NCBI GenBank assembly: GCA_963669155.1
Contig: OZ022586.1
Coordinates: forward strand, 20,275,102 to 20,339,101
Direction of reading: 5' to 3'
DNA length: 64,000 nucleotides
From: Arbacia lixula
Lineage: Eukaryota > Echinodermata > Echinoidea > Arbacioida > Arbaciidae
The first letter of the stretch is position 1. Each line of letters starts with the position of its first letter. The position numbers were made by a program, and so were the translations under genes. Shown here piece after piece: positions 1 to 11,745 of the stretch. The notes under the pieces were generated by a model. It was not told the origin of the DNA and did not search any database. It saw nothing but the letters and a program-made list of their open reading frames with translations.

Positions 1-1577
1 TAAAGACACCATTAAGATTTAAAAAAACTCTCAAATTTGAATGATAAAATGAATATCAAATGAGCTGAGAGAAAGACAAATTCAGGATTTTGGATTTAAG
101 GTGTAATAATATGCTTGCAATGACCTCCTCAGACATTGTATGACATTGTCACTGACATGTCACGTTTGAATTTACGTGGTATGTGCGTTAACAGGCAATG
201 ATGGATTAAAAAATTAACAAAAAAGACTTATCATGTTGCTTCTAATGGAGCGCACTGCTACAGAAAGCGATATGTGTTGTCAAGCCCCAGATGTATGCAA
301 TAACACATGTTGAATTTTCTGTTTGTCATACTGTTTTAAGCTATTTTTTGTTTCATGAAGATCTGACTGATAACCCTGCCGCGTTGCCATCATTCATAAG
401 AGAATATGTTTTCTGTTACCAGGCTATCGGCACTTAACAGAAAATTTGATGAGTATGGTGATAGGATTAGCACCACTGTTTATGTAGTCGCTTGCGATAG
501 AAATTGGAACATAAGATGTCACACATTATGTGAATAGTTAATTGAAATCCTAAACTAGTCTTCCTAGCAGCACATTCGATATCAATGTTATGATGTCAAT
601 TTGATATTCTGAGTATCAATTGTGAAATTACTCAAGCATTACATGGTGGAAAATGTTATTTAGTTAGGGAGGGGGGGGGGGGGGTTGGAAGTGTTAAATG
701 GCTATAATACTGTGCATTACCCAAAAGCATGTAGTTTGATCACTCTGATTTATCTGGCAGGTCGCAAGGTTATTTCCAATCGCAAATGAATTATCATTTT
801 TCTCATAGTTTTGGCATGGTTAGAGCGAGGCTAGTTTTTTCGACTTTTTCGAAAATTTATGATTTTTTTTTATAAAAAATGAAAAAATTAACTTAGTTGG
901 TGTTAATATATTGGATAAAAGTTTAACCTAATGTCACTTCATCAAATATTTTTAGACTTCAGATGCAGTTTTTATTAATGTTTTCGGAATAACCGAAGTA
1001 TATATGGCATTGGGCATTACCTTTCTTGAGATTTTTTTAGATATGTTTATAATTACAAGCTGTAACATAAACACAACAAAAAAGTAACCCCGCCCCCCCC
1101 CCCGCCTCAACGTCCTTCGATAAAAAGTTATGTCATTTTGCCAAGGGGGGGGGGGGGAATTAATTTTTTGTTTGTTTTTAGTTACGGCCTCCATATTCTT
1201 AAGAGACATGTTTATTTCATTAATTTATTTCATTAATATGATTCAGAATTCTTCTCATCATTTTTTTTTCTTATGTTGATTTCATTTTCCTTCATCTTCG
1301 TCTTCAGATTACTGATGATTAATGTGACTCACCATACTTGTACCTTCTGTTTCAGTATCACCACGCGGTAAAACATCCTTCAATTCATCTTTTAATAGTA
1401 GTTCATCAAATTTAGCATTATCTTATGGGGCAATTTTTCGGGCATAATTTTAAATCAATAAAACAGGAGTATGGTTTAAAATGTTAGAATATAGAACACC
1501 ATAATTTACAAGTCAACGTTGTGGAAATAAAAGTATAATAGTAGGTGACTGATCTACAATGCAGTGATGTATCTTAC
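1..1577. other. Intron 2 of gene C, no exon recognised
   Basis: This stretch follows the SRCR-like exon of gene C on the minus strand and runs to the window edge. I see no counterpart of the later exons of genes A or B. It is AT-rich with a G run near 669-684 and C/G runs near 1089-1104 and 1145-1157. A GTGAGTC donor-like sequence lies near 1322-1328 on the minus strand, but I found no supported exon ending there. Confidence 0.5.
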
Positions 1578-1823
1578 CGCGACATAGGAGGTCAAAGCCA
1601 GTCCACTCGCTAACATCTGCCCAATATGGAGATTCGTGGAAAACTCGGTTTATTCCGGGGTATCCAAGAGTCCTGCAAATATCCATGTCATTTAAGCGTA
1701 TCCGTATACGCCTATGTAGATGCAAACTTCCTTTTACCAATGAAAGTTCACCGCTTTCATCAGATACACCAACAAGCTGAATAGTGCCTTCATGTGGTCC
1801 AGATCCGCCAACAAGAGAAACAC
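1578..1823 (-). CDS. Gene C exon 2: SRCR-like domain, first half
   Basis: This is an 82-codon exon, phase 1 at both ends, with acceptor TTTAG and donor GTAAGAT. It starts VSLVGGSGPHEGTIQL, the hallmark opening of scavenger-receptor cysteine-rich domains, and contains DICRTLGYPGINRVF, matching the VCRQLGY motif. It ends in DLLCRG. Only two cysteines are present, so the remaining SRCR cysteines must come from following exons or be lost. It is homologous to 19598-19840 and 40212-40451. Confidence 0.75.
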
Positions 1824-4795
1824 CTAAATGTTATACGGAGTTAAAATTTGATTTATCTGAGCATTTGAATTTGAATTAATCAGTTTTAGTGAAAGTTCAA
1901 GTTAGCTCAAGTTTATTGATTTTACTCACTGGATAAAAATACAACAGTAACAAGAAAATAATACAAATACATGCTTAAATTAAAGGTGAGTGGGTAACAG
2001 CCATGAAGGACGCAGCCTTAAAAAAAGCTGACCCTAACGCATGAATGTTAAGATCGACACAAGTATAATACTAGAACATCATCATTCAGCAGATCACTAA
2101 TAATGGAGATTAAAAGTAAAGTCTTACCTAATGTAATGTAATGTATTAAAAACAATAGTTTTCAATGAGTACCTTTTCAAAAAGAATAGAAAAACAAAAA
2201 AAAGAAGGAAATTAAAGCCTTACCTAATATAATGAATTAAAAATAGTATTTTTTCAATGAGTGTCTAGATTTGTTCTTACAATTATTAAAATAACGTAAA
2301 ACTTTGATATGAGGGATTACGTTAATCCACACCTTTGGCCCTTGAAATGATATGGACTTTTGAAAGCAGGTAGTACGTGGGTTTTGAAAGGTCTTACTTT
2401 AAAGCATTTCTTGTTAAATATTTGTATATATCAATATTTAATTGAAAGTATTGTAAAAGGGACTTTGATAAACTGTTATTATTGCACATGTACATGAAAA
2501 TAAAGACTCGATGAACATACATATCGTTCAACTTTAAAAATCCTAAAGAAATAGATATAGTATTAGTATGGGCAAGGTATGGAGCATGATTTATTGTCCT
2601 AAGTGCATGTTTTGGTAATATAAATAATCTATCTAAATAAATAAGCGAAGGATTGCCCCATGCAATAATACTATAGTTTGAAAACGGAACCACTATTGAA
2701 GAGTTGATGCATTTTAATATATCTTTCACAAATTAATTTGAATTGAGAAACAACACCAATATTTGTGGCAAGTCTATTATAGGCACTAGTTATATGTTAA
2801 TTGCAGTTAAGCTTATCAGCAATCATCATTCCTACAATTTCAATGATGACTCCTGTGTAATCTGATTGCCACACATCTTAATTAAATTTGTATCTAAGTG
2901 CAATATAATTTCTGAAAAAAACGCTCCGCTCACTCCACATCACATGCTATATTTTTTTTTTTTTACATAAAGCCTTGAACACCATTGATAGCAAGCAAAT
3001 TATGATTGGATTGTTTTTAGATTTTAAAAAGGCCTTTGACACACTTGATCAGGATATATTATTGCTTAAACTTGAGGTGTTGCATTAGATCTATTCAAGA
3101 GTTATTTATATAACTGAAAACAATACGTACAAATGTCAAGTGAGATATCTGAATTTGTTTCTTACGACTTGGAGTGCCCAAGGGGTCAGGGGTCTTGGAT
3201 GCTTCTATTTATTATATCTATAAGTGATAAATTAAATGTTTCAAAACGGTTAAATTATGTAATATTTGCTGATGACAAATGCCTGTTCATGTCTCATTCA
3301 AATTATCAGATGCTCAAAGATATATCTAACAATGACCTGGAGAAGATTACAAATTGGTTTAGCACAATTAGAATGACTGTTAATGTAAGTAAAACTCATG
3401 TTATGATATTTACCAATTATACTCTAAGGGATAATATTTCTATTAGGATGTGTGGCGATAATCCTACACAGGTTTCATCATTGAAATTCTTAGGAATGAT
3501 GATTGGTGATAAGCTTAACTGGAAAGAACATATAACTAGTGCCTATAAGAGACTTGCAAAGAATATTGGTGTTATGCCTCAATTGAAATCATTAAATAGT
3601 GGTCCCGTTTTTAAACTATGGCATTATTGCATTGGACAATGCCTCGCCAATCTATTTAGATGGATTATTTATATTACAAAAACTTGCATTTAGAATAATA
3701 AATCATGCTCGATACCTTGCCCAAACCAATACTATATTTATTTTTTTAGGATTTTTAAAGTTGTAAGAAATGTATGGTCATCAAGTCCTGATTTCTATGT
3801 ACATGTACAATAATAACATCTTATCAAAGTCCCTTTTACAATACTTTCAATTAAACTCTGCTATTTATGAATATGACACAAGAAATGCTTGGAATTCTCA
3901 CTTACCAAAACCACGTACTACCTGCTTTCAAACGCCAATATTATTCCAAAGGGCTAAAAGTGTGGAATAATTTCATCCCTCACATCAAAGTTTTACGTTC
4001 TTCTAATAATATAAAAAAAAATCTTAAAAGGTTCTTATCCAAAAATAACTGTTTTTAATGCATTATATCAGGTAAGGCTTTATTTTTTTATATTTTTTTT
4101 CTCCTCCATTTTTCTTTTTTTGTCTCCTCCATTTTTAGTTATATATGTTGCATGTTGTTGTTCTAATATTGTAATTGTGTCGATCATTCATGCGTGAGGT
4201 TCAGATATTTGTAAGGGTGAGTCCTTCCTGGCTCTTACCCACTCACCTTTAATGTATTCATATATGTGTATTTGTTGTTATTGTATTTTTATCCAGTTAG
4301 TAAAATAAATAAACTTGAAACAGGAATAAAAGAAGATTGATTTCCACTTTAACACAAAAAATACTTCAATATCATGAGCAATACATCACCCAAATATGCT
4401 CCAAATGCAGAAGGTGCCTACATGTATATTCTATTCCAGCTCATGGCAACGATGTACTATGTTTGAAGATAAAACAGACACGTAAGTTAAGCAAGTTTGT
4501 TCGAGAATGTCCGAGCTCACAAATATTCTATTCTATTTTGTCTATAATTTTCTATTCTACTACCAGTAATCCTCCTCCTCCTCCTCCTCCTCCTCCTCCT
4601 CCTCCTCCTCCTCCTCCTCCTCCTTCTCCTCCTCCTCCTATTACTACTGCTACTACTACTACTACTGCTACTACTACTACTTCTACTACTAATGCTACTA
4701 CTACTTCTATTACTACTGCTGCTGCTGCTACTACTACTACCACTACTACTACTACTATTGCTACTACTACTTCTACTACTAATACTATTACTAAG

Positions 4796-4844
<49 letters not shown>

Positions 4845-4845
4845 T

Positions 4846-4878
<33 letters not shown>

Positions 4879-4905
4879 TTACTCTTACTTCTGCTACTAC
4901 TTCTT

Positions 4906-4950
<45 letters not shown>

Positions 4951-4996
4951 TAACTACTACTTCTTCTACTACTACTTCTACTACTACTATAACTAT

Positions 4997-5046
<50 letters not shown>

Positions 5047-5098
5047 TTACTACTACTACTACTACTATTATTACTACTACTACTACTACTACTACTAT

Positions 5099-5133
<35 letters not shown>

Positions 5134-5258
5134 TCATCACTATTAATATAAGAAATTAGAACTTTACCTGTGACAATCCCATTGTTAGCAAAAGTTAGTG
5201 ACGCAAAACGAACCAGCATGAGATATACTAAAACTGTTTTCACAACGGATGCCTTCAT
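1578..5258 (-). CDS. Gene C: SRCR-WSC-type receptor paralog, 5' part only
   Basis: Only the first two exons are inside the window, the signal peptide (5258-5168) and the SRCR-like exon (1823-1578). They join in phase 1 and read MKASVVKTVLVYLMLVRFAS and onward into VSLVGGSGPHEGT, closely matching genes A and B. The rest of the gene (WSC, stalk, transmembrane helix, tail by analogy) should lie beyond the left edge. Intron 1 is about 3.3 kb and holds a TAC microsatellite beside the donor and an inverted pair of LINE fragments. From the two exons seen, the gene looks intact. The function is inferred from gene A: a cell-surface receptor exported through the secretory pathway. Confidence 0.7.
1890..2905 (-). 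mobile_element. Non-LTR retrotransposon 3' fragment (left arm of inverted pair)
   Basis: The minus strand encodes a decayed reverse-transcriptase carboxy-terminal region (e.g. SLSKSLLQYFQLN, ISLGFLKLNDMYVHR) and a 3' end reading AGTAAAATCAATAAACTTGA. It matches 3440-4322 on the opposite strand, so the two copies lie head-to-head. It is 5' truncated and broken by frameshifts, inside intron 1 of gene C. Confidence 0.75.
2950..4322 (+). mobile_element. Non-LTR retrotransposon fragment, RT domain (right arm of inverted pair)
   Basis: The plus strand carries a degenerate reverse transcriptase. FLDFKKAFDTLDQDILLLKL is followed in another frame by YVIFADDKCLFM, where FADD is the catalytic box, and SLKFLGMMIGDKLNWKEHI, the typical post-palm motif. 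The 3' end near 4322 is AAATAAATAAACTTGA. Frameshifts and stops make it non-functional. The family resembles CR1/Jockey-type LINEs; I cannot fix the clade from fragments. Confidence 0.8.
4568..5135. repeat. CTC then TAC trinucleotide microsatellite
   Basis: A (CTC)n block (4568-4640) is followed by about 500 bp of (TAC)n with interruptions. On the minus strand this is (GTA)n starting about 33 bp after the exon 1 donor of gene C. A shorter array of the same motif sits at the same place in gene A (44492-44651). Long ORFs through it (poly-Tyr, poly-Val, poly-Ser) are artefacts of the repeat. Confidence 0.9.
5168..5258 (-). CDS. Gene C exon 1: signal peptide
   Basis: The ATG at 5258 begins MKASVVKTVLVYLMLVRFAS followed by a short polar stretch ending VTG. 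The donor is ACAG/GTAAAG in phase 1. The start matches the ATG of gene A, where an upstream in-frame stop rules out a longer start, so I prefer it over an upstream in-frame start at 5282. The hydrophobic core is typical of a secretory signal. Confidence 0.8.
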
Positions 5259-5725
5259 GATTACCAGCCAGGAATACCCCATAGGATTTAAGCTACAAAA
5301 TCTTGGAGAAAGAGCGACTCCTTTTATCGACGGTTTTCTTAAACTAGTTAGCGATCCCTTTCTCGAAGTCGTATTAAGACCAGCATGACGCTATGGTGCT
5401 ATCCTGGTATTGATGCAAACACGATGGACAATGTGAGAGCTGTATGAGTATGTGCTAGGTATGAACCGAGAGAATATGATATGAATTGCATTTTTGTACT
5501 TCCTTGTTTTCATCATGATTGCTCAGGGTTCAAGGAGCTCAGGCTGCCAAGCTTGTCTCATGACCGGAATGTCGAAATAGAGGAGGTCTTCTATCATAAA
5601 TGTTGTAACGGTCCACTGTGCTGTGTAGATGTAGTGCTTTACTATTAAATCATTTTGGATATTGGAATAGCCAGATAATATCATTTAAATAGGCATCTTT
5701 ATTAGCTTGTATATTACTTACAATG
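5259..5725 (-). promoter_or_regulatory. Gene C upstream region, conserved with gene A
   Basis: About 450 bp upstream of the gene C start align well with 44763-45215 upstream of gene A, and the first ~60 bp partly with gene B. The best conserved core (5312-5340) reads on the minus strand GATAAAAGGAGTCGCTCT, a TATA-like box about 65 bp before the ATG. Conservation of non-coding sequence at the same distance supports a core promoter; transcription start is not shown. Confidence 0.45.
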
Positions 5726-5729
5726 ATGG

Positions 5730-6458
5730 TTACAGTTCGATATTCCGAAGGCTTGTAATTCCGAAACACGTAAATTGGCTATACCTCGATGCTCGTTAGT
5801 CCGAAAACGAAAAAGGGTTCGTTAATCCGAGCATTTGTGGCGTTATTCCGAAGGTTCGTTATTCCGAAGGTTCTTTAATCCGAAAATAAAAGAGCGTTCG
5901 TTATTCCGAAGGTTCGTTACTCCGAAGCTTCGTAAATCCGAAAACCTTTCGAACCTTCGGAATAATAATCTTTCGAACGAACCTTCGGAATATCGAACCT
6001 CATTTCTTTTTCGGACTTACAAACCTCGGAATAGTGAACCTTCGGAATTACGAACCTTCGGAGTATTCGAACCTTCGGAGTATTCGAACCTTCGGAATAA
6101 CGAGTGTCGTATCCGTACAGCAACCCCTTGGACAACTACCCCCAGACAACTACCCCCGGAGTACTACCCCCAATACAATTACCCCCCAGGACAATTACCC
6201 CTTAGGACAATTACCTCCCAGGACAACTACCCCCCAGATAATTACCCCCAGGACAATTACCCCTTAGGACAACTACCCCCCGACAATTACCTCGAGACCA
6301 CTTAACCCCTTCCCCACCTCCCCCCCCCCCCCTTCCCCGTAACGAGCTCTCCCCCAACTGGACTATTGTTGGAACTTGAGATAATCGCTAGGGAGTGAAG
6401 AATCCGCGGATCTGGATTATACGTATGTGTGTGTGCGCGCGCGTGTGTGCGTGTGTGG

Positions 6459-6501
<43 letters not shown>

Positions 6502-6815
6502 TGTGGTGGGGAGGGGGGTTCGTGGATTCTTCACTCCCTAGCGAGTTTCGCAAGTCCCAACAATCGTTCACTTGGAGGAGGGGCTAGTTGCCGGGGGAGG
6601 GGGGGGGGGGGTAGGGAAGGGGGTTAATTGCTCTAGAGTTAATTGGCTGGGGTAGTTGCCCTGGGGGTATTTGTCCTTTGGGGGGTAGTTGTCCTAGGGG
6701 CTAATTGACCTGGGGGGGGGGGGGGGGTTGTCCTGGAGGTAGTTGTCCTAAGGGGGTAATTGTCCGGGGGATAGTTGTCCAGGGGGTAGTTGTTCTAGAA
6801 TTACGAGTGCTTCCC
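5730..6815. mobile_element. Foldback-type element made of tandem repeats
   Basis: Units containing ATTCCGAAGG repeat in one direction (5735-5945), then inverted as CCTTCGGAAT (5946-6112). Next come units of GGACAACTACCCCC (6117-6300), whose inverted form GGGGGTAGTTGTCC occupies 6590-6800. Between them is a pair of longer inverted arms (6346-6410 and 6521-6585) around a (GT)n loop (6425-6503). No transposase ORF is visible. The structure resembles foldback transposons, whose inverted arms are tandem repeats. Confidence 0.6.
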
Positions 6816-7014
6816 TGAATGAATGCGGATTATCAGTGCGTACAGTCTACATTCACGAATATGCATACACTGCACGCAAACACACCCCTCGATTGCCCTC
6901 TTTCACACAAAGCTGCATAAGTACATTTTGTTTGTTTTTATCACGAATTTAAATTTCGTCACGCGAGACGGTGTTGTCCCCAATATCGAACACTTGCAAT
7001 CGCGTCTACTTAGA

Positions 7015-7420
7015 TTAGACCCTTACATTACCGGTCCTTGGAAAACCACATTAGCTACCTACACTGCTTCATGGCAATAGTAATGAGAGATTTAACCCTC
7101 ACCTTATCGGCCCTTTAAAACGCATTAGCTTACCAAACGGCTTCAAGACAATGGTAATGAGAGAGTTAACCCTTACAATACCAGCCCTTGAAAAAATCCA
7201 TTGGCGTTACAAAACGTCATACTAATGGTAATGAGAGAGTTAGTCCTCACATTACCGGTCCTTGTAAATCCCCATTAGCTTGTTATTGACTCAGGCCAAT
7301 ATCAAGGAGAGGGTTATCCCTTTCATTAGCGTTCTTTGAAACCCCCCATTGGCTTACTTCATATCTTCATTCCAATGGCAAAGAGGAAGTCTACCCTGAC
7401 ATTACCAATGCTTGAATGGT
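7015..7420. repeat. Tandem repeat, about 76-bp unit, ~5 copies
   Basis: Units share ACATTACCGGTCCTTG, CCCATTAGCTTAC and CAATGGTAATGAGAGAGTTA. A 1.5-unit copy with the same leading sequence (CGAGACGG motif) lies at 45870-46035, upstream of gene A, so the array belongs to the duplicated segment. Confidence 0.7.
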
Positions 7421-8480
7421 TCCGGCCCACTTGACTTGTAACGTTGCATATTGGCCTATACAATTAAGATGTTGATGTAATGTACGATGTTTGTGGCTCT
7501 TATGTTGAATTACAAGGTAACCATGAGCCAGAAATACACGGAAACAGGGTTGATTCAATCGCTGCAAGGAATTATCATCAATTAACTTGGACCTATATTA
7601 TTATACACAATATATTAAGAAATTACAATACTTCAATGAAAGTCTATCGAAAATAAAGTACACAGGTACAACTTGGATAATTAGCAGATTCAGTTCTTAC
7701 ATGCACAGGGCAGAATGATGCATTTCCTATTGCATACACGTCTGAACGAAGGAAGTCGAGAAAACAATAACGATTATAATCTCTGACGAGAACCATTTTT
7801 CCTTTAACACAAATCTCGCGAGGAAAAGAAGAAACCTTCTTAAAAAATGTAAAATGAAATCGTTTAAACAATTGTCTACACTCACTATGAATCACATTTT
7901 CGTTATTTTTCATTCTCACACCACATGATTTATTTTACATGTATCTCCATTTAAGCGTGCAAACCTTAGCATCCGTGTTTTCTTTTTAAGAGAGGCCTTT
8001 TCCTGATTTTAAAGTGTTAAATCTACATTTGTTCGAAATATAGAAGCATTTCGAGGAGAGTACCATCCGGACCAATAGTTATTCAAGGAGAAGGCTATGG
8101 ACAAGGCCATACCCTCCCCCTCTGTTTTTTATTGTTTTTGTAATCATTCTTTTTGAGAGGGGGGGGGGGGGTTAAAATACTGCCGAGGACAACTTGGTAA
8201 AAAGTTCTTGTACACCGTGTACAAACACAAAGGGTGTATGCAAAGAAGGGTATGCAATTATATTTGTGACTCCCTAACGCTTCCCACTCACCATGCCCCA
8301 GTCCCAGGAAGGGAGTTGGAGGGGGTTGAGGAGGGGGGGGGGGGGGGGGGGGGGGTGGGCAGCCTTATCCTTGCCTCTGTATTTTTTGGGTAGTTTATTT
8401 ATGTGTCCCTATTATTCATTATTCATATCATTCTTCCATATCCTCATTCAAAGTTCATGCTGGAGTGGCCTACTTGCTAT
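7421..8480. other. Intergenic stretch without recognised gene
   Basis: The region lies between genes B and C. It holds G runs at 8159-8171 and 8330-8356 (24 or more G with one break). A minus-strand ORF at 7644-7919 has no motif I recognise and no paralogous counterpart. Confidence 0.5.
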
Positions 8481-8487
8481 GCTCAAT

Positions 8488-8980
8488 CTCGCTCTCTCTC
8501 TCTCTCTCTCTCTTTGCTTTCTCTTTCTCCATCCCCTCTTACTTCTCACTTAAAATTTTGTTGTCCCTCTTTCTCCACTCTCGCTTCCTTTTCCCTGTCT
8601 GTAAGTATATCATGTCCATTTTGTGTTTATTTTACCTTCTCTCCACCCCCCCCCCCTCTTCCTCCTTTCATATTTTCCCCTTTTTTTCTTTAACCGTATT
8701 TGCTCACGCTTTTTTATATTGCATCCCTCTCTGTCTCCTGATCAATCTTCATCTCCAACTCTCATAACCACCCCCAGCCTATTTTATTCGCCCCCCCTTT
8801 CTCTCCCCCTCTCTATTCACATCTCGATTTTCAATCGTATTCTCTTTCTCTCTCTTTCTTTCTCTCTCTCTTCTCTTCTCGTTCTCCCCAATCTCCCCCC
8901 TTTCTCTCTTTTTCTTTCTCTCTCTCTTCTCTTCTCTTTCTCCCCATCCCCCCCTCTCTCTCTCTTCTCTTCTCTTCTCT

Positions 8981-9030
<50 letters not shown>
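8488..9030. repeat. CT-rich pyrimidine tract
   Basis: (CT)n and C-rich runs span about 540 bp, densest at 8840-9030. The flank just right of it (9060-9420) is homologous to 29725-30085, which also follows a long CT tract, so the tract is at an equivalent place in two duplicated segments. Confidence 0.85.
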
Positions 9031-9036
<6 letters not shown>

Positions 9037-9059
9037 CCTGCCTTGCCGTATCCAATTGT

Positions 9060-10570
9060 CTTACTATCTGGCTTCCTGGATCCGTAATAATCTGCAACAT
9101 AAATCAGCAATACTACTTTGAAGAGGGCAACCAAGCTGTTTTATTGCTTTCATTGTACATAATACAAGAATAACACCTTACCATATCATGCATACATTGA
9201 CGGGTCATGCTTTTAAGCATCATAATACAATAAAATCAAATACAATAACACAATACACGTTTCAATAAGAAACTTTGTTCGTTTTTTATATAGGGGTCTT
9301 TCTATACGTGGTCGCTAAAGTAGGTTTCACTTTTTGTTTTCTTTTCCAAATTTTCTTCAGTCCCATGAAAAGCTCTGTTTCACAGAATATATAATTTCCT
9401 TTACAAACATTCCACCCTAAAAGCATCGACCAGAAATTAATGTAGAAAACAGCAAAGTATGATTAAACGTGTCATTGTCGGTATACTTGTGTACAGTGTA
9501 TGTCACACTATCAATAAACAAAGATGAATATTGATCGTAACTAGTTGATCTCCAGCGTTGCCATTGTGTGTCTACTGGAAATTGTGCATTGTAGGTAAAA
9601 GGTGCCGCCAGAGCATGCAATGTGTTGTGTAATATAAGTACTTTCTTCGGAGACAGAGAAACATTTTTTTTTATAAACACAACAAAAAAAGTAAGTCCTC
9701 CCCCCTCCCTAAGCAAAATAACACAACCTTTTGTAAAAGAGGTTTTTGGCAAAGTACTTTGGCAGGATTGTTCCTTAACTTATTCACTGACTTATGTGTG
9801 AAAATCACATTGGTCCAATCAGTTTTTGTTGTGTTTGGTATCCTTCTCAGACAACATTTTCTCCAGGGGATTTCCACACTTATGATCTTGAACTGTAGCT
9901 AAACAATTCACCTTCTGATTGTGCACATCAACAACATTCAAATGTAATTACAAAGTACTTAAAACAAGCTAAAATTAGTACGTTTCTGGGAAACGGATAT
10001 ACCCGGTTCCCGTTTCTGAGTAGGGCGCTTGGGAACGGGGTGTACTCGGTTCCCGTAGTCAACGGGTTAACCGGAAAATGTCACTGCTTTAAGTCAAAGT
10101 CGGGGCGATCGGAAATGTGAATTTTGTTTATCGCAAAACGCAATAAGACTCGGGTCATTTTAAGCTAAAATCAAATGATAAATGCCATTCGTGTTTGTTT
10201 ACAAGAAACAATCATTTAGCAATCACAAAATAAAAATTGCGGAAGTATATAGCTCGATCACCAATGATTTATTCGAAGTATTTGCCATTACCATGGCAAC
10301 ACATTTTCAAACACATTCGAAAACTGTTGTTTTTTGGCGCACAATTTGCCAAAGAAAAATGTGCGTGCCATATCTCACGAGCATTGATTCCCAAGATATG
10401 CCCCCATTCGAGTGACCGCCCACCGTGGACTTATTGCCTTTTGCAACAAAACGACCTAGCGGGTTTTGCTGCAAAACACATTTCAGAAGTAAAATATGTA
10501 AAAAAATCCTATTGCTGCAGTTTTGAAAATTACACCTTCTACGACAAAGGTTTCCAAAATTCGTGATTTA
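9060..10570. other. Paralogous intergenic block downstream of gene B
   Basis: Sub-blocks align with the block downstream of gene A: 9060-9420 with 29725-30085 (shared TCTTTCTATACGTGGTC) and about 10180-10470 with about 31690-31990 (shared TTACCATGGCAA and CACATTCGAAAA). ORFs in the second sub-block keep weak resemblance (PPWTYCLL against PWWTYRLL) but have no start, splice or domain support. I regard the block as conserved non-coding or repeat-derived sequence. Confidence 0.55.
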
Positions 10571-11093
10571 TCATTTCATTCGATGCCTAACAAACATAAT
10601 CGAACAAAAAAAAAAGATTAAAAATGAAGCTAATGAACTCATCGGTTTTATTGATTAGCATACATTGAATACATGTTATACATTGATATACATGTTAACA
10701 CTCCGTACTGCATAGATCGGTGTAGAATACACAAGTAGGATCTAGATCTTTAGCATTGTGGAGCAAAAACTCTGGTTGGTTGGTCTTTCACCATTAAAAC
10801 ACACACAATCCGATAGGGCAGCAGTATATAAAGCACACACAAAGGGTTAACATTCAACGACTGGCTCAGGAAAGTCTCGTTAACTGCTCTGCGTTAGAGC
10901 AAATACTGGACCATTGGATACACATAGTTCGCCTCATATCACTGCATGGATACTTACATATAAAACACATGCTTTTTCATGCATTAACAATTTGCGTGAT
11001 TACATAAATCGATAAAATGCATCCGCGGTAATCAGAGTTGACACAGAAGGAGTCCGAGCTATCCTTGGTCTTCGTCATTACCTCCTCACTGCC
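10571..11093. other. Region just 3' of gene B, no gene seen
   Basis: This is downstream flank of gene B on the minus strand. A sequence resembling TATCCTTGGTCTTCGTCATTACCTCC just after the tail remnant also follows the gene A stop (near 32461-32495), so 3' flank homology continues here. No ORF or structured element stands out. Confidence 0.4.
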
Positions 11094-11232
11094 CTAACGC
11101 GCTTCTTCATATACCTGATCCATCTCCATTGCCACCACCGAGACCCCGGAGTGCGCCCAGCCCGGGTAGATATCGTGTCTGTCACTCGTCGTCGATGTGG
11201 CACCACGATACCACTTATCTGTTGCTGCTTAC
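11094..11232 (-). pseudogene. Gene B cytoplasmic-tail exon remnant
   Basis: Acceptor CTTCACAG is conserved. In the phase-2 frame the first full codon is TAA (CAA in gene A). Beyond it the frame is open to TAG and ends AHSGVSVVAMEMDQVYEEAR, clearly homologous to the gene A end. The part that in gene A carries YTRL and YETP is missing, and the final motif is YEEA in place of YENV. Confidence 0.75.
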
Positions 11233-11564
11233 CTGTGAAGAAATAGAAGCGGTAACATGTTTTTCAATGCAATAATCTCCATACAGACTGATGTCATGCT
11301 AATGGCCTTGTCGCACAGGTTGTGCTTGTGTCACGTAAACGCATTAACCAATGCGTCAATGTACTGATCTCAATGAAAATATATGCGTCAGTTTACATTG
11401 AATGCTCTATGGATATGCACGATTCATGCGTCAGGTTACATTCATTTCTAAAAAAATAGTTTGGTTGACTCATTGACAGTGCGCTTGCGCATCCGGCGTG
11501 GACAACATTCGTGCAACTTCAACACAATAACTGAGGAATTAAAACAGCAAGTAGAGGAAATCAA

Positions 11565-11745
11565 GTGAAGTAGGTCAAGGAGAAGAGCAAGAAGGAAAAG
11601 AAGACGAAAAAAAAAAGAAGAAGAAGAAATGGAAGAAGAAGAAAAAGAAGAAGAAAAGAAGAAGAAGAGGAAGAAGAAGAAGGAGAAGAAGAAGAAGAAG
11701 AAGAAAATGAAAAGAAAGAAAAGAAGAAAAAAAAAAGAAGGAGAC
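11565..11745. repeat. AAG/GAA purine microsatellite
   Basis: About 180 bp of (AAG)n with interruptions lie in the intron before the gene B tail exon. Gene A has a shorter purine-rich stretch (33050-33160) in the equivalent intron. ORFs through it are low-complexity. Confidence 0.85.

Noticed and set aside
4337..5282. Long ORFs of poly-Tyr, poly-Val, poly-Ser or poly-Thr
   Set aside because: They are the trinucleotide array read in different frames on both strands.
8403..9134. Several overlapping Ser/Leu/Pro ORFs
   Set aside because: Pyrimidine tract read in all frames; no start context or domain.
10182..10566. ORFs with weak similarity to 31848-32102
   Set aside because: The DNA is homologous, but frames differ by indels and no domain is seen, so non-coding homology explains it.
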